A DNA stretch of 64,000 nt from Flavobacteriia bacterium (GTDB lineage: Bacteria > Bacteroidota > Bacteroidia > Flavobacteriales_D > Crocinitomicaceae), in contig JACOTM010000012.1 in the NCBI GenBank assembly GCA_016178305.1, positions 26,721 through 90,720 on the forward strand, written 5' to 3'. The notes beneath the pieces were generated by a model. It searched no databases, was not told the origin of the DNA, and saw only the letters and a list, made by a program, of their open reading frames with translations. The position numbers were made by a program, and so were the translations under genes. Positions 37,843 through 46,221 of the stretch are shown here, one piece after another. Within the stretch, counting starts at the first letter, position 1, and every line of letters starts with the position of its first letter.

Positions 37843-39409
37843 TGTTGGTTTTTGGAATTAATTTCAAATCAATTTCCCAATTAGCCCTCACTTTAGTAGG
37901 TTCTATGAATAAATGAATTTCTTCGGGTAATTTTTTATTTTCTAAATCACCAACGTCCCATCGACCATTTTGGTTTTCATCGATAATTACGCGGAATTTG
38001 TAATCGTTGGGTTCCAATGTTTCAATTAATTTTTTTCCTCCATTTTTAAAATTAATGGTACGAATTACGCTCTCTCCAAGTAAAATTTCTACAACTATTG
38101 GTTGTTGATATGCTGATAAATCTAAATTAATTGCTCCAAAATCTTTTGACTCTTTGATTGAAAAGTCTATTATTAAAGAGTCTTTTAATACAGCATCTGG
38201 GGTAGTTATTCCATTGGGCTGTATTGTAAGTTGAACTTCTTTCAATGTCTTTTTTAAGAAAATGATTTGTACCTCATTTTGATTGAATGTAATTTTATCA
38301 ATTTGAATAAGAGAGGAATCTTTTTTATTTTTTAAATGAAATAAATCTTTATTTACACTTGCAATAGCATCAGTAAAGTTTAAATTCAAAGTGTCTTTTT
38401 CATACAATGAATTGTTTACTAAATTATTGCCTATTTTTAGTTTTCCTGTTTTTTCTTTTTCCAAAATTCGTGTAGAAATGGTATCTTTTAACCAAGTATT
38501 TTGAAAAATAACCTCTACTTCTTTTATACTTGTATCTTTTACAGAATAACAAAAAGTAAACTTATTACTTGCGCTAATCCGATATTCATTTTTCGTAAGA
38601 AGTCTCCTGTTCACAAAAATTTCAGCATCCTTCACATCTCTGGTCGCTTCCACTTCAAAAAGACCAGGAGCTTGGTATTTAATTGTACTTAATTTGGGTA
38701 AATCTAAGGGAGTAAACATTCGCAAAGGAACAGTATCAAGTATAGAACTATCAAGGCTTATCTTAGATAATCGTAATGCAGTACGTTCTGTTTTTTGATA
38801 TTGTAAATCTTTATTTTTATCTTCAAAAGCTTGTAGTGAATAATTCCCATTTTTTAAATATTTCAACGAAGCAAATCCATTTTTATCTGTTTGTGCAAAA
38901 TAAGAAGGTAAAATAGAATCTGTTTTTCCAGTGTAGAGCGCAACTAAACAGCCACTAACAGGTACATTTGTAAAAGCATCAATCACTTTCACACCATAAG
39001 TTAAAGAATCAATAATAGGACCTGTAGAAAAAACGAACTGCATTAAAGAATCATTATTTTCCGTTATATCTTTCACGGCTCGATTCATATAAATAGCGTA
39101 AGTTGTATTTATTTGGAGAGAATCTTTCCAACTTAAAGTTAATTCTTTTTTATGTAATGTTGCATTGATTTTAGTATGAGGAGGGACAAGAATAATATTT
39201 TCAGCAACGTTATTTAATTTCACAAATTCATTAAAAGGAATTTTAATTTCATGACCAAAATAATTAGTTGTGCCATTTTCGGGTATTACTTTATCTGAGA
39301 TTGGTTGAGGGGCAGTTGTATCTTTTGCACCACCTGTTAATGTTCCAATTTGTGCACAAGCAGTTAATAAAACAATTAGTCCAAAAATTAGAAACGTTCT
39401 GAAAGCCAT
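37835..39409 (-). CDS. Ig-like domain lipoprotein
   Basis: A 524-aa lipoprotein (lipobox LLTAC, Cys about residue 18) starting with the TGGAKDTTAPQPISDKVIPENGTTN segment that begins an N-terminal Ig-like domain of a widespread Bacteroidota family. Later parts include a carboxypeptidase-like repeat (SGCLVALYTGKTDSI) and a C-terminal NQNGRWDVGDL calcium-type loop. It overlaps the msrC end by 22 bp and the flippase start by 8 bp: a compact three-gene operon. Role unknown. Confidence 0.75.
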   Translation of the reverse strand: MAFRTFLIFGLIVLLTACAQIGTLTGGAKDTTAPQPISDKVIPENGTTNYFGHEIKIPFNEFVKLNNVAENIILVPPHTKINATLHKKELTLSWKDSLQINTTYAIYMNRAVKDITENNDSLMQFVFSTGPIIDSLTYGVKVIDAFTNVPVSGCLVALYTGKTDSILPSYFAQTDKNGFASLKYLKNGNYSLQAFEDKNKDLQYQKTERTALRLSKISLDSSILDTVPLRMFTPLDLPKLSTIKYQAPGLFEVEATRDVKDAEIFVNRRLLTKNEYRISASNKFTFCYSVKDTSIKEVEVIFQNTWLKDTISTRILEKEKTGKLKIGNNLVNNSLYEKDTLNLNFTDAIASVNKDLFHLKNKKDSSLIQIDKITFNQNEVQIIFLKKTLKEVQLTIQPNGITTPDAVLKDSLIIDFSIKESKDFGAINLDLSAYQQPIVVEILLGESVIRTINFKNGGKKLIETLEPNDYKFRVIIDENQNGRWDVGDLENKKLPEEIHLFIEPTKVRANWEIDLKLIPKTNNE

Positions 39410-39867
39410 GTACATAAAGCTGTTAAATTCAATTCATCTATTTCATCGAAATCATTCAATTCATCACTATCAATATCTAAAACAGCTAAAACTTCCTCAT
39501 TTCGTAACAAAGGTACGACTATTTCACTTTTTGACAATGAACTGCAGGCAATGTGTCCTGGAAAAGCATCAACATCTGCTACTATTGTTGGAATTTTAGT
39601 TTCGAGCACGTGTCCACACACTCCCTTTCCTTTACGAATACGTGTACAGGCAATAGGTCCTTGAAATGGTCCTAAAACGAGTTCATCCTTTTTAACAATG
39701 TAAAAGCCAACCCAAAAAAAATGAAATGTTTGCTTTAAAGCGGCGGTAACATTTGCTAAATTTGCAATTAAGTCGGATTCTCCTTCAACCAATGCTTTTA
39801 TTTGAGGAATAATTTCACGGTATTTATCCGCTTTAGTTATTCCAATAATTTGTAAATCTTCAGCCAT
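39388..39867 (-). CDS. msrC: Free methionine-(R)-sulfoxide reductase (GAF fold)
   Basis: A 159-aa GAF-domain protein with the three cysteines of the fRMsr family in the expected setting: IACTRIRKGKGVCGH and DVDAFPGHIACSSLSKSEIVVP. It reduces free L-methionine-(R)-sulfoxide through a Cys relay recharged by thioredoxin. First gene of the operon with the Ig-like lipoprotein and the flippase-like protein. Confidence 0.9.
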   Translation of the reverse strand: MAEDLQIIGITKADKYREIIPQIKALVEGESDLIANLANVTAALKQTFHFFWVGFYIVKKDELVLGPFQGPIACTRIRKGKGVCGHVLETKIPTIVADVDAFPGHIACSSLSKSEIVVPLLRNEEVLAVLDIDSDELNDFDEIDELNLTALCTWLSERF

Positions 39868-40006
39868 TATTAAAAATTTAAAACAAATTTGGTTTTTTTA
39901 AGTTAGATGTGCAAACTTTAATCTTTGTTCAAAAATTAAGAATTTTAGATTTTCTAGATTATAGTTTCAAACTTTTTACTTAACTTCAAGTAATCAAATC
40001 AAAAAT

Positions 40007-40729
40007 ATGTTAGAAAAAGTTCCTTTAGACAAGGTTTTATTTTTAGATATCGAAACCGCGCCACAAGTTTATCGATTCAATGAATTAGAAGAAGAAGCAC
40101 AACATTTGTTTGAATCAAAAACACGCTTCATGCAAAATGACGTCAAATCATTTGAAGATTTATACAACGAACGATCAAGTATCTATGCAGAATTTGGCAA
40201 AATTATTTGTATTTCTGTTGGTTTTGTTCATGAAACAAGAACAGGTCGTCAAATTCGTATGAAATCATTTTATCATGACGATGAAGAGACCTTATTGAAA
40301 CAATTTGTAGCTTTATTGGAAGAAAGATACAATTCGCCGTATCACGTTTTATGTGGTCACAATGCAAAAGAATTTGATTTTCCATACATCTGTAGACGTC
40401 TATTAATCAATGGAATGAAATTACCAGCTATTTTAGATATTGCCGGAAAAAAACCATGGGAAATTTCTCATTTAGATACCATGGAATTATGGAAGTTTGG
40501 CGATTATAAATCATTTACTTCTTTGGCGCTTTTATGCCATATCTTCAAAATACCAACTCCAAAAGATGATATTTCAGGAGTGGATGTTGCTCGTGTTTAC
40601 TATGAAGAAAACAATTTAGAGCGCATCAAAGTGTATTGCGAAAAAGATGTCGTTGCTTTAATGCAATTATTTCTTCGAATGAAAGGCGATGCCTTAGTGG
40701 ATGAAGGAGAGATTTATTTTTCGAAATAG
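40007..40729 (+). CDS. Predicted 3'-5' exonuclease (PolB-exo-like, DEDDy)
   Basis: A 240-aa member of the DNA_pol_B_exo2 family. Exonuclease motif I is LFLDIETAPQ (Asp18, Glu20), motif II is CGHNAKEFDFPYICRR and motif III is YCEKDVVALMQLF. It likely trims single-stranded DNA; no polymerase domain is attached. Its stop codon TAG begins a run of nine G residues. Confidence 0.88.
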   Translation: MLEKVPLDKVLFLDIETAPQVYRFNELEEEAQHLFESKTRFMQNDVKSFEDLYNERSSIYAEFGKIICISVGFVHETRTGRQIRMKSFYHDDEETLLKQFVALLEERYNSPYHVLCGHNAKEFDFPYICRRLLINGMKLPAILDIAGKKPWEISHLDTMELWKFGDYKSFTSLALLCHIFKIPTPKDDISGVDVARVYYEENNLERIKVYCEKDVVALMQLFLRMKGDALVDEGEIYFSK

Positions 40730-40737
40730 GGGGGGGG
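40729..40737 (+). repeat. G9 homopolymer at the exonuclease stop codon
   Basis: Nine consecutive G, the first being the last base of the TAG stop. Such a tract is out of character for this AT-rich genome. Because it starts at the stop, slippage cannot change the protein. It marks the left edge of the accessory region. Confidence 0.8.
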
Positions 40738-40849
40738 AATAATAAATTTTCGGTTATATCTTAGTTGTACGAAACCGCTCGAAATTGACGCTTCGAATAA
40801 AGAGAATCTGAAAACTAACATTTAAAACTTCATAAACATGAAACTTGAT

Positions 40850-40915
40850 ATTTTGACAATTAGAATTTTGGTAATAACAGTGACAAAAGTTGAATTTGAG
40901 AGACAAACACTCAAA
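40850..40915 (+). repeat. Imperfect direct repeat, copy A
   Basis: About 66 bp containing ACAATTAGAATTTTG, then AGTTGAATTTGAGAGACAAAC. It is repeated with small changes at 41570-41636 and lies 33 bp before the membrane-protein start at 40949. The two copies flank that gene. Confidence 0.75.
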
Positions 40916-40948
40916 ATAGCGTTGTATATTCAAGACTGAAACACTAAT

Positions 40949-41413
40949 ATGAAAAACAAATCTTTCTCAACCATATTTGGATTAATATTTTCAATTATTG
41001 GAATTATTGTTGGAATTTTAGTTCATTTCACATCCAATAATAGCTATAATCATTTTTATATTTACTCTGGAATTTCCGGGTTTATAACCGCAAAATTAAT
41101 TAGTAAATATATAATTGAAAAAAGAAATAGCTTTAATAGCATAAATTATAAAATCGTAGCTATATTAACAGGAATATTTTCTCATTGGCTATGTTGGTAT
41201 ATTATGATTTTAGAATTCAATTTTAGATATTGGATTTTAAAAGAACATTCCTTTTCTCCTCCTATTGATCCATTTTCCGGAATTTTTGCCATGTTTTTGC
41301 CATGTATCTTTAGTTGGCTTTTTTGGGGATGGGCCACTATTTTAGGTGGGTTTTTAAGCATTTATGTGACCAAATGGATTTGCAAAAATAAAATAATACA
41401 AAACAATATTTAA
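40949..41413 (+). CDS. Small four-helix membrane protein, unrecognised
   Basis: A 154-aa protein with four predicted membrane helices, a short basic loop after helix 2 and a Trp-rich end (FSWLFWGWATILGG). No family known to me. It lies between two copies of an imperfect direct repeat in the accessory stretch after the exonuclease gene, so it may be a captured cassette gene. Confidence 0.6.
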   Translation: MKNKSFSTIFGLIFSIIGIIVGILVHFTSNNSYNHFYIYSGISGFITAKLISKYIIEKRNSFNSINYKIVAILTGIFSHWLCWYIMILEFNFRYWILKEHSFSPPIDPFSGIFAMFLPCIFSWLFWGWATILGGFLSIYVTKWICKNKIIQNNI

Positions 41414-41711
41414 TATCAAATTGCTGTTGCAAAAATAACTACAAAATACTCGAGGTTAATGAAGTCTAATATTTACAAACCGAAAAGAGGTAATTTGACC
41501 AATAAAATCTGAAATATTCGGTTGATGTTGATTCTTGAATTCACAAAAACGGAGAAGTTAACAAGTGAAATTTTACAATTAGAATTTTGACAATCACTGT
41601 TAGACAAAAAGTTGAATTCGGGAGACAAACTTCAACTGAAAACCAGTGTAGGTTATGTGCTCACGGCATCGTACAACAGCTGCTATGCGACAACGGGCTG
41701 AAATGCACTAG
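41414..41711. other. Non-coding stretch with repeat copy B and GC-rich palindrome
   Basis: No protein-coding signal is seen. It holds repeat copy B (41570-41636) and the left part of a GC-rich imperfect palindrome described separately. The first 150 bases show nothing I can support. Confidence 0.6.
41570..41636 (+). repeat. Imperfect direct repeat, copy B
   Basis: Matches copy A at 40850-40915 through ACAATTAGAATTTTG and AGTTGAATTCGGGAGACAAAC, with scattered differences and small indels. It precedes the GC-rich palindrome and the DUF6169-like fragment. Confidence 0.75.
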
Positions 41712-41750
41712 ATCCAGAGCGCCGCTGCTCGTAGCCTCAAAACGTTAGTC
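41682..41750. repeat. GC-rich imperfect palindrome ending in a GTTAGTC boundary (attC-like?)
   Basis: Left arm GCTATGCGACAACGGGC (41682-41698) pairs imperfectly with GCCGCTGCTCGTAGC (41721-41735), and the element ends CAAAACGTTAGTC. Base composition is strikingly richer in GC than the neighbours. The structure (bulged long hairpin closing on GTTAG) recalls integron attC sites, but I cannot assign complementary R'/R'' cores with certainty. Confidence 0.45.
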
Positions 41751-42089
41751 AGAAGTTTTGAAATAGAACCACATGATTCAAAAGTCTCAAAAACAATTGA
41801 ACATATAATTGAAAGATTTTTTCAGAAAATTGAAAATTCTTTAATCTACATCTGCTCAGACGACAATGAAAAAGCGGAGAAAAGACATGAAATTTTCAAT
41901 AGATGGTATAAAAAATCTAAATACAAGGAAGTAATCATAAAAATTGACAATATCATTTCTGTTTCAATAAGCGAAAATGAAAAACAAAAATTATATACTT
42001 CATTCATGTTCCATAAACAGAACTCTAATTTCGAAAAACTATTAGAAATTTATAGTCAGTTAGAAAAAGGCCTTAACGAAGAAAAATAA
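41712..42089 (+). pseudogene. 5'-truncated DUF6169-like gene
   Basis: An open frame without a start codon encodes about 115 residues resembling the C-terminal part of DUF6169 proteins: FEIEPHDSKVSKTIEHII, SLIYICSDDNEKAEKRHEI, FNRWYKK and YTSFMFHKQNSNFEKLLEIY. The N-terminal half is missing; recognisable sequence begins right at the GTTAGTC boundary at 41744-41750, as if the cassette junction cut the gene. No plausible ATG exists before the last third. Family call is moderate. Confidence 0.5.
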
Positions 42090-42103
42090 ACCAGCACCGA
42101 AAC

Positions 42104-42112
42104 GTTAGCAAC
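42104..42112 (+). repeat. GTTAGCAAC boundary left of the T9SS repeat-protein gene
   Basis: This 9-mer is the exact reverse complement of GTTGCTAAC at 43403-43411 on the other side of the gene, as expected for the R' and R'' cores of one integron-type cassette. Confidence 0.45.
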
Positions 42113-42172
42113 AAATCCAACCTTCAAAAAGATTGAAACGTTATTACTTTGAAAACAATTAAAATTCAGACC

Positions 42173-43366
42173 ATGAAAAACCTTTTAACATTAGTAATGA
42201 TTTTTATAGGATTAAACACGATTGCTCAATGGCAAAACACGAACCCTGTTTCCCCACAAATGAATTGCGTAGCAGCATATGGTACAAATGTTTTCGCTGG
42301 GAGAGCTGGCGGTGGAGTTGAAGGCTCATTAGATAGCGGGACGTCATGGACGAATTGCTGTTATAATGGTATGACGTATCCATATATCTGGTCTATTATG
42401 ATTGACGATACCAATGTAATTGCAGCCACAGGAAGTGGGGTTTATTTGTCTATAGACTGTGCCGAAAATTGGATTCCTATAAGTGATGGGCTTATTGCCA
42501 CTACACCTTTTGATACAGCAGTTTACACTGTCTTAAAAAATGGGAACGATTTATATGCAGGAACAGCAGGACAAGGCATTTTTTTCTCTGCAAATTATGG
42601 CGGTCATTGGAATGCTGTTAATAATGGACTTACAAATCAAAACGTTCGCAGTCTCGCAGCTGATAATATAAATATATATGCGGGTACCACTGGTGGTGGG
42701 GTTTTTATATCAGATGATTCTGGATCTAATTGGACAGCTTCAAATACTGGTTTAACTAATGGAAACATTACTTCAATTACAATTGATGGAACCAATATTT
42801 ATGCAGGAACTTCAGGCGGTGGAATATTTCTTTCAAGCGACAATGGAAATAGTTGGACAGCTGTTAATAATGGACTATTAAACCTCCAAATCACGGCCCT
42901 CATTAGTAAAAACGGTAACATTTATGCGGGAACCAATGGTGGCGGAGTGTATATGTCTATTGATAATGGAGCTAATTGGTATGCTGAAAATAATGGATTG
43001 ACAAATTCGAATATAAGTGGTTTATCAATTAGTGGAAATACCATTTATGCAAGCATTTATATGGGAGGTATTTGGAAACGTGCATTATCTGAAATTGCTG
43101 GTATCACTGAATTGGGCATTCAATATCAACTTAACGTTTATCCAAATCCGATGTCTTCGGTAACAACTTTAAATACGAACATTCCATTACAAAACGCAAC
43201 GCTCAAAATAGAGAATTATTTAGGTCAAACTGTAAGGATATTAAAAAATCTGCAAGGGCAAATCATTACGCTTCACCGTGAAAATTTACAAACCGGATTA
43301 TACGTCATGCGATTGGTTGAAAACAATAAAATGATAGCGACAAGAAAAATTATTATCACGGATTAG
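42173..43366 (+). CDS. Secreted BNR/propeller-like repeat protein with T9SS sorting domain
   Basis: A 397-aa protein: signal peptide (to about AQWQN), then five or six 40-residue repeats with the pattern IYAGTxGGGVFxSxDxGxxW (e.g. NIYAGTSGGGIFLSSDNGNSW), typical of sialidase/YCF48-like propellers, and a C-terminal type IX sorting domain (LNVYPNPMSS to ATRKIIITD). Probably a surface-exposed or released binding protein. An ATG 8 codons upstream (42149) is possible but the signal peptide fits 42173. It is flanked by exactly complementary 9-mers. Confidence 0.7.
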   Translation: MKNLLTLVMIFIGLNTIAQWQNTNPVSPQMNCVAAYGTNVFAGRAGGGVEGSLDSGTSWTNCCYNGMTYPYIWSIMIDDTNVIAATGSGVYLSIDCAENWIPISDGLIATTPFDTAVYTVLKNGNDLYAGTAGQGIFFSANYGGHWNAVNNGLTNQNVRSLAADNINIYAGTTGGGVFISDDSGSNWTASNTGLTNGNITSITIDGTNIYAGTSGGGIFLSSDNGNSWTAVNNGLLNLQITALISKNGNIYAGTNGGGVYMSIDNGANWYAENNGLTNSNISGLSISGNTIYASIYMGGIWKRALSEIAGITELGIQYQLNVYPNPMSSVTTLNTNIPLQNATLKIENYLGQTVRILKNLQGQIITLHRENLQTGLYVMRLVENNKMIATRKIIITD

Positions 43367-43402
43367 TTAATTGAATGATTTCTGAAAATTCCATAATGAA
43401 AT

Positions 43403-43459
43403 GTTGCTAACAAAACCAAAGCGGCATTAAAACGACCGCTTAACTTCAAACCGTTAAAA
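43403..43459 (+). repeat. attC-like element after the repeat-protein gene
   Basis: GTTGCTAAC (43403-43411), an inner hairpin AAGCGG/CCGCTT (43419-43424 and 43436-43441), then CCGTTAAAA (43451-43459). Length, order and the complementary GTTAGCAAC at the other side of the preceding gene fit an attC site. Weak point: the closing GTTAAAA is not complementary to the opening core, as it should belong to the next cassette. Confidence 0.45.
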
Positions 43460-43460
43460 C

Positions 43461-43665
43461 ATGAAATCAACAATAATATTACTGATATTTATACTAATTT
43501 ATTCTTCCATAAATGGTCAAACAGATCGTATAAAATTAGATTCAAATAATTTTCGAAAATAAAATAAAAAATCATGCTTGGTCATTAGAAGATTCGAGCA
43601 AAAAAAATAGTCATGAAATGATTGGTTCTGGAGATAGGTTTGAATTAGAATTAATAAAAAAATAA
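43461..43665 (+). pseudogene. Frameshifted remnant of a small exported protein
   Basis: An ATG directly after the attC-like element opens a signal peptide (MKSTIILLIFILIYSSINGQ). The frame hits a stop after 33 codons at 43560, but skipping one base near TTTTC continues to NHAWSLEDSSKKNSHEMIG and ends at 43665, about 68 residues in all. Probably a decayed, truncated gene; identity unknown. Confidence 0.4.
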
Positions 43666-43715
43666 TATGTATTAAAATTCTAAGTTTATCATTCGAAAAT
43701 TAAATTTGGAATTTT

Positions 43716-43731
43716 GTAACTTATAAGTTAC
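43716..43731. promoter_or_regulatory. Perfect 16-bp palindrome, likely HigA operator
   Basis: GTAACTTATAAGTTAC is a perfect dyad 15 bp before the start of the higB remnant. HigA-type antitoxins repress their own operon by binding such palindromes, so this is the expected operator. Confidence 0.65.
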
Positions 43732-43745
43732 CTATTGGTAATAGA

Positions 43746-44094
43746 ATGTACGTGAAGTAATTGCCTATAAAAATTATTTGAAGATTTTCTTCTGAAACAG
43801 CCTAAGAAAGTTCAGGACAAAATTTTTAAAATCATCGAAGCAATTGAAACACTTGAGCGTATTCCATCCAATTATTTGAAACATATAGTTGGAACAAATG
43901 GACTTTATGAAGCAAGAATAAAATTAGGTTCAAATATTTGGTGAGTTTTTTGTTTTTTCGATAATAATAAATTAGTCATTTTACTAAATGGCTTTCAAAA
44001 AAAGACACAGAAAACTCCTAAAAATGAAATTACACTTGCATTGAGTTTAATGGCAAAATATTATCAAGAAAAATCAAAAGAAAATGGAAACTAA
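43746..44094 (+). pseudogene. higB: Decayed HigB (Gp49-like) toxin gene
   Basis: Reading across lesions gives a RelE/HigB-type toxin of about 115 aa: KQPKKVQDKIFKIIEAIETL, ERIPSNYLKHIVGTNGLYEA, RIKLGSNIW, then VFCFFDNNKLVILLNGFQKK. The codon after SNIW is TGA (43942-43944) where homologues have Arg (CGA to TGA explains it), and the N-terminal part needs at least one frameshift (near TATTTGAAG, about 43775). The toxin is therefore inactive. Its end overlaps the higA start by 11 bp, the native toxin-before-antitoxin order. Confidence 0.75.
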
Positions 44095-44374
44095 AAGTTG
44101 GAAAGAAATCAAAGACAATGTTTACGGTAAAAAAGGAACCGAAAGACGTGATGAACTTGAACGAGATATTGAGGGGGTTAAAATTGGATTATTATTAAAA
44201 AAAGCTCGAGAAGATAAACAAATGACTCAAACTCAATTGGGAGAACTTGTGGATAAAAAAAGAGAATATATTTCTAGAGTTGAAAATAATGGAAGTAATA
44301 TGACCTTAAAAACTTTATTTGAAATCGTTGAAAAAGGATTAGGAGGTAAAATCCGAATTCAAATAGAATTATAA
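44084..44374 (+). CDS. higA: HigA-type antitoxin, XRE family
   Basis: A 96-aa protein with an XRE helix-turn-helix (KQMTQTQLGELVDKKREYISRVENNGS, about 46-75). It should neutralise HigB and bind the operon operator; the toxin gene is broken, so the antitoxin is now an orphan. The frame and HTH are intact, so it may still act as a repressor. Confidence 0.85.
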   Translation: METKSWKEIKDNVYGKKGTERRDELERDIEGVKIGLLLKKAREDKQMTQTQLGELVDKKREYISRVENNGSNMTLKTLFEIVEKGLGGKIRIQIEL

Positions 44375-44447
44375 CTTTTAAAAATAAAGCGAAAAAACGC
44401 ATCAAATAATATTAGTAGAAGTTTCCCAAAATCATATTATTATCCGT

Positions 44448-44477
44448 AATATCCTGCTCTTAATTGGGTGGGATATT
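44448..44477 (+). terminator. Intrinsic terminator between higA and dxr
   Basis: AATATCCTGCTC (44448-44459) pairs with GGGTGGGATATT (44466-44477), with G-U wobbles and a TTAATT loop, followed by a T run. It closes the accessory region before dxr. A -7-like TACTTTTG at 44488-44495 lies just downstream, only a few bases before the dxr ATG. Confidence 0.55.
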
Positions 44478-44499
44478 TTTTGTTTATTACTTTTGTTAA

Positions 44500-45654
44500 A
44501 TGGATTCCAAAAAAGGCATAGCAATATTAGGTTCGACAGGTTCGATTGGTACACAGGCATTAGATGTAATTAAAGCTAATCAAGATAAATTTGATTTACA
44601 GGTTTTAACTGCACATCGAAACGCGGATTTACTAATTCAACAAGCGATTGAATTTAAACCGCAATCTGTCGTAATTGGCGATGAAAGTCAATACGAAAAA
44701 GTAAAGCAAGCTCTTTGGGATCATGATATTATTGTTTACGCTGGAGATGAAGCACTTTGTCAAGTTGTTGAATCAAATGAAGTACATACCGTATTAACGG
44801 CTTTGGTTGGTTATGCGGGTCTAAAGCCAACAATTAGCGCTATCAATGCTAAAAAAACAATTGCTCTTGCAAACAAAGAAACATTAGTTGTCGCTGGTGA
44901 ATTGGTAACAAAATTAGCTAAAGAAAATGCAGTAAATATCTATCCAGTTGATTCAGAACATTCCGCGATCTTTCAATGTATCGTTGGAGAATTCCATAAT
45001 AAAATTGAAAAAATATATTTAACAGCTTCTGGTGGACCATTCAGAGGCTGGACTTTAGAACAAGTAAGAGATGTAAAACCAGCTCAAGCGTTGAAACATC
45101 CAAATTGGGATATGGGTGCTAAAATCACCATTGATTCCGCTTCTTTAATGAACAAAGGTTTAGAAGTGATTGAAGCGAAATGGTTGTTTAATCTAAAACC
45201 TGAACAAATTGATGTCATCGTTCATCCGCAATCTATCGTTCATTCATTGGTTCAATTTGAAGATGGGAGTATGAAAGCACAAATGGGTTTACCAGATATG
45301 AAATTGCCGATTCAATTTGCTTTAGCATATCCAAACCGATTAAAATCTGATTTCCCTCGATTTAATTTCATGGATTATCCGCAATTAACATTTGAACAAG
45401 CAGATCGCTCAACTTTTAGAAATTTAGATTTAGCCTATGAAGCTATGCATTTAGAAGGAACGGCTGCATGTTTATTAAATGCATCAAATGAAATTGTTGT
45501 GGATGCATTTTTAAAAGAAAAAATTGGCTTCCTTGATATTGCAAAGATTAATGAACAAACACTTAATCATTGTCAAAATATTAAAAATCCAACGTATGAG
45601 GATTTCGTTGAAAGTGATAAAGAAGCGAGAAAATTTGCTTTATCGTTGCTTTAA
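44500..45654 (+). CDS. dxr: 1-deoxy-D-xylulose-5-phosphate reductoisomerase
   Basis: A 384-aa enzyme of the MEP isoprenoid pathway, converting DXP to 2-C-methyl-D-erythritol 4-phosphate with NADPH and a divalent metal. The NADPH loop GSTGSIGTQALDVI is at residues 9-22, the metal site VDSEHSAIFQC near 150, the flexible loop TASGGPFRGW near 180 and HPNWDMGAKITIDSASLMNKGLE near 205. Length is normal. A candidate -7 box (TACTTTTG) ends only 4 bp before the ATG, hinting at a nearly leaderless message. Confidence 0.95.
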   Translation: MDSKKGIAILGSTGSIGTQALDVIKANQDKFDLQVLTAHRNADLLIQQAIEFKPQSVVIGDESQYEKVKQALWDHDIIVYAGDEALCQVVESNEVHTVLTALVGYAGLKPTISAINAKKTIALANKETLVVAGELVTKLAKENAVNIYPVDSEHSAIFQCIVGEFHNKIEKIYLTASGGPFRGWTLEQVRDVKPAQALKHPNWDMGAKITIDSASLMNKGLEVIEAKWLFNLKPEQIDVIVHPQSIVHSLVQFEDGSMKAQMGLPDMKLPIQFALAYPNRLKSDFPRFNFMDYPQLTFEQADRSTFRNLDLAYEAMHLEGTAACLLNASNEIVVDAFLKEKIGFLDIAKINEQTLNHCQNIKNPTYEDFVESDKEARKFALSLL

Positions 45655-45675
45655 TAGATAGATTTATAACGTAAA

Positions 45676-46143
45676 ATGAGTCCTATTTTTCCTATTATTT
45701 TAACAATTCATTCCATTTTAAGATGGGGAGTTGTTACTTTGTTTATTCTTTCTTTATTTCGGTGGTTTGCTAGAAGAAAATTAACAGATGAGTTAACACA
45801 AATAGACAGAAGATTAATCAATGTATTTGTAATTATTTTTATTCTTCAAATCATTCTAGGAGCAGAATTATATGTGAATAGCCCACTTGTTAATTACTTT
45901 GTAAATCATTTTGAAGCAGCTATGCACGAACGACAAATTCGATTTTTTGGGATGGAGCATGGATCAATGATGATTGTTGCGTTTTTATTCATTCTTATCG
46001 GCGTATATCAATCAAAAAAGAAGTTGACCAAGCCTTATAAATATCTTTTTAGGTGGTATTTATTTGCTTTTATCCTCCTCTTTTTTTCTATACCTTGGGA
46101 ATTTTCTCCTCTTACAAGCAGACCGCTTTGGAGATGGTTTTGA
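45676..46143 (+). CDS. Conserved four-helix membrane protein, cytochrome b-like
   Basis: A 155-aa protein with four helices and conserved histidines near the membrane faces (LTIHSILRW, NHFEAAMHERQ, GMEHGSMM), a layout like small di-haem cytochrome b proteins. I know it as a conserved uncharacterised Bacteroidota protein; haem binding is inferred only. It follows dxr by 21 bp. Confidence 0.6.
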   Translation: MSPIFPIILTIHSILRWGVVTLFILSLFRWFARRKLTDELTQIDRRLINVFVIIFILQIILGAELYVNSPLVNYFVNHFEAAMHERQIRFFGMEHGSMMIVAFLFILIGVYQSKKKLTKPYKYLFRWYLFAFILLFFSIPWEFSPLTSRPLWRWF

Positions 46144-46221
46144 TTTAGAAAATAGATTTTAGATTAAAAATAAAGTTTTTAAAAACAAATTTCAAGATTC
46201 ATTTTGTCAAAAATCTAGCGT

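Noticed and set aside
40730..44400. CRISPR array or insertion sequence as an explanation of the repeats
   Set aside because: Repeats are too few and irregular for CRISPR, and no transposase or terminal inverted repeats with target duplication are seen.
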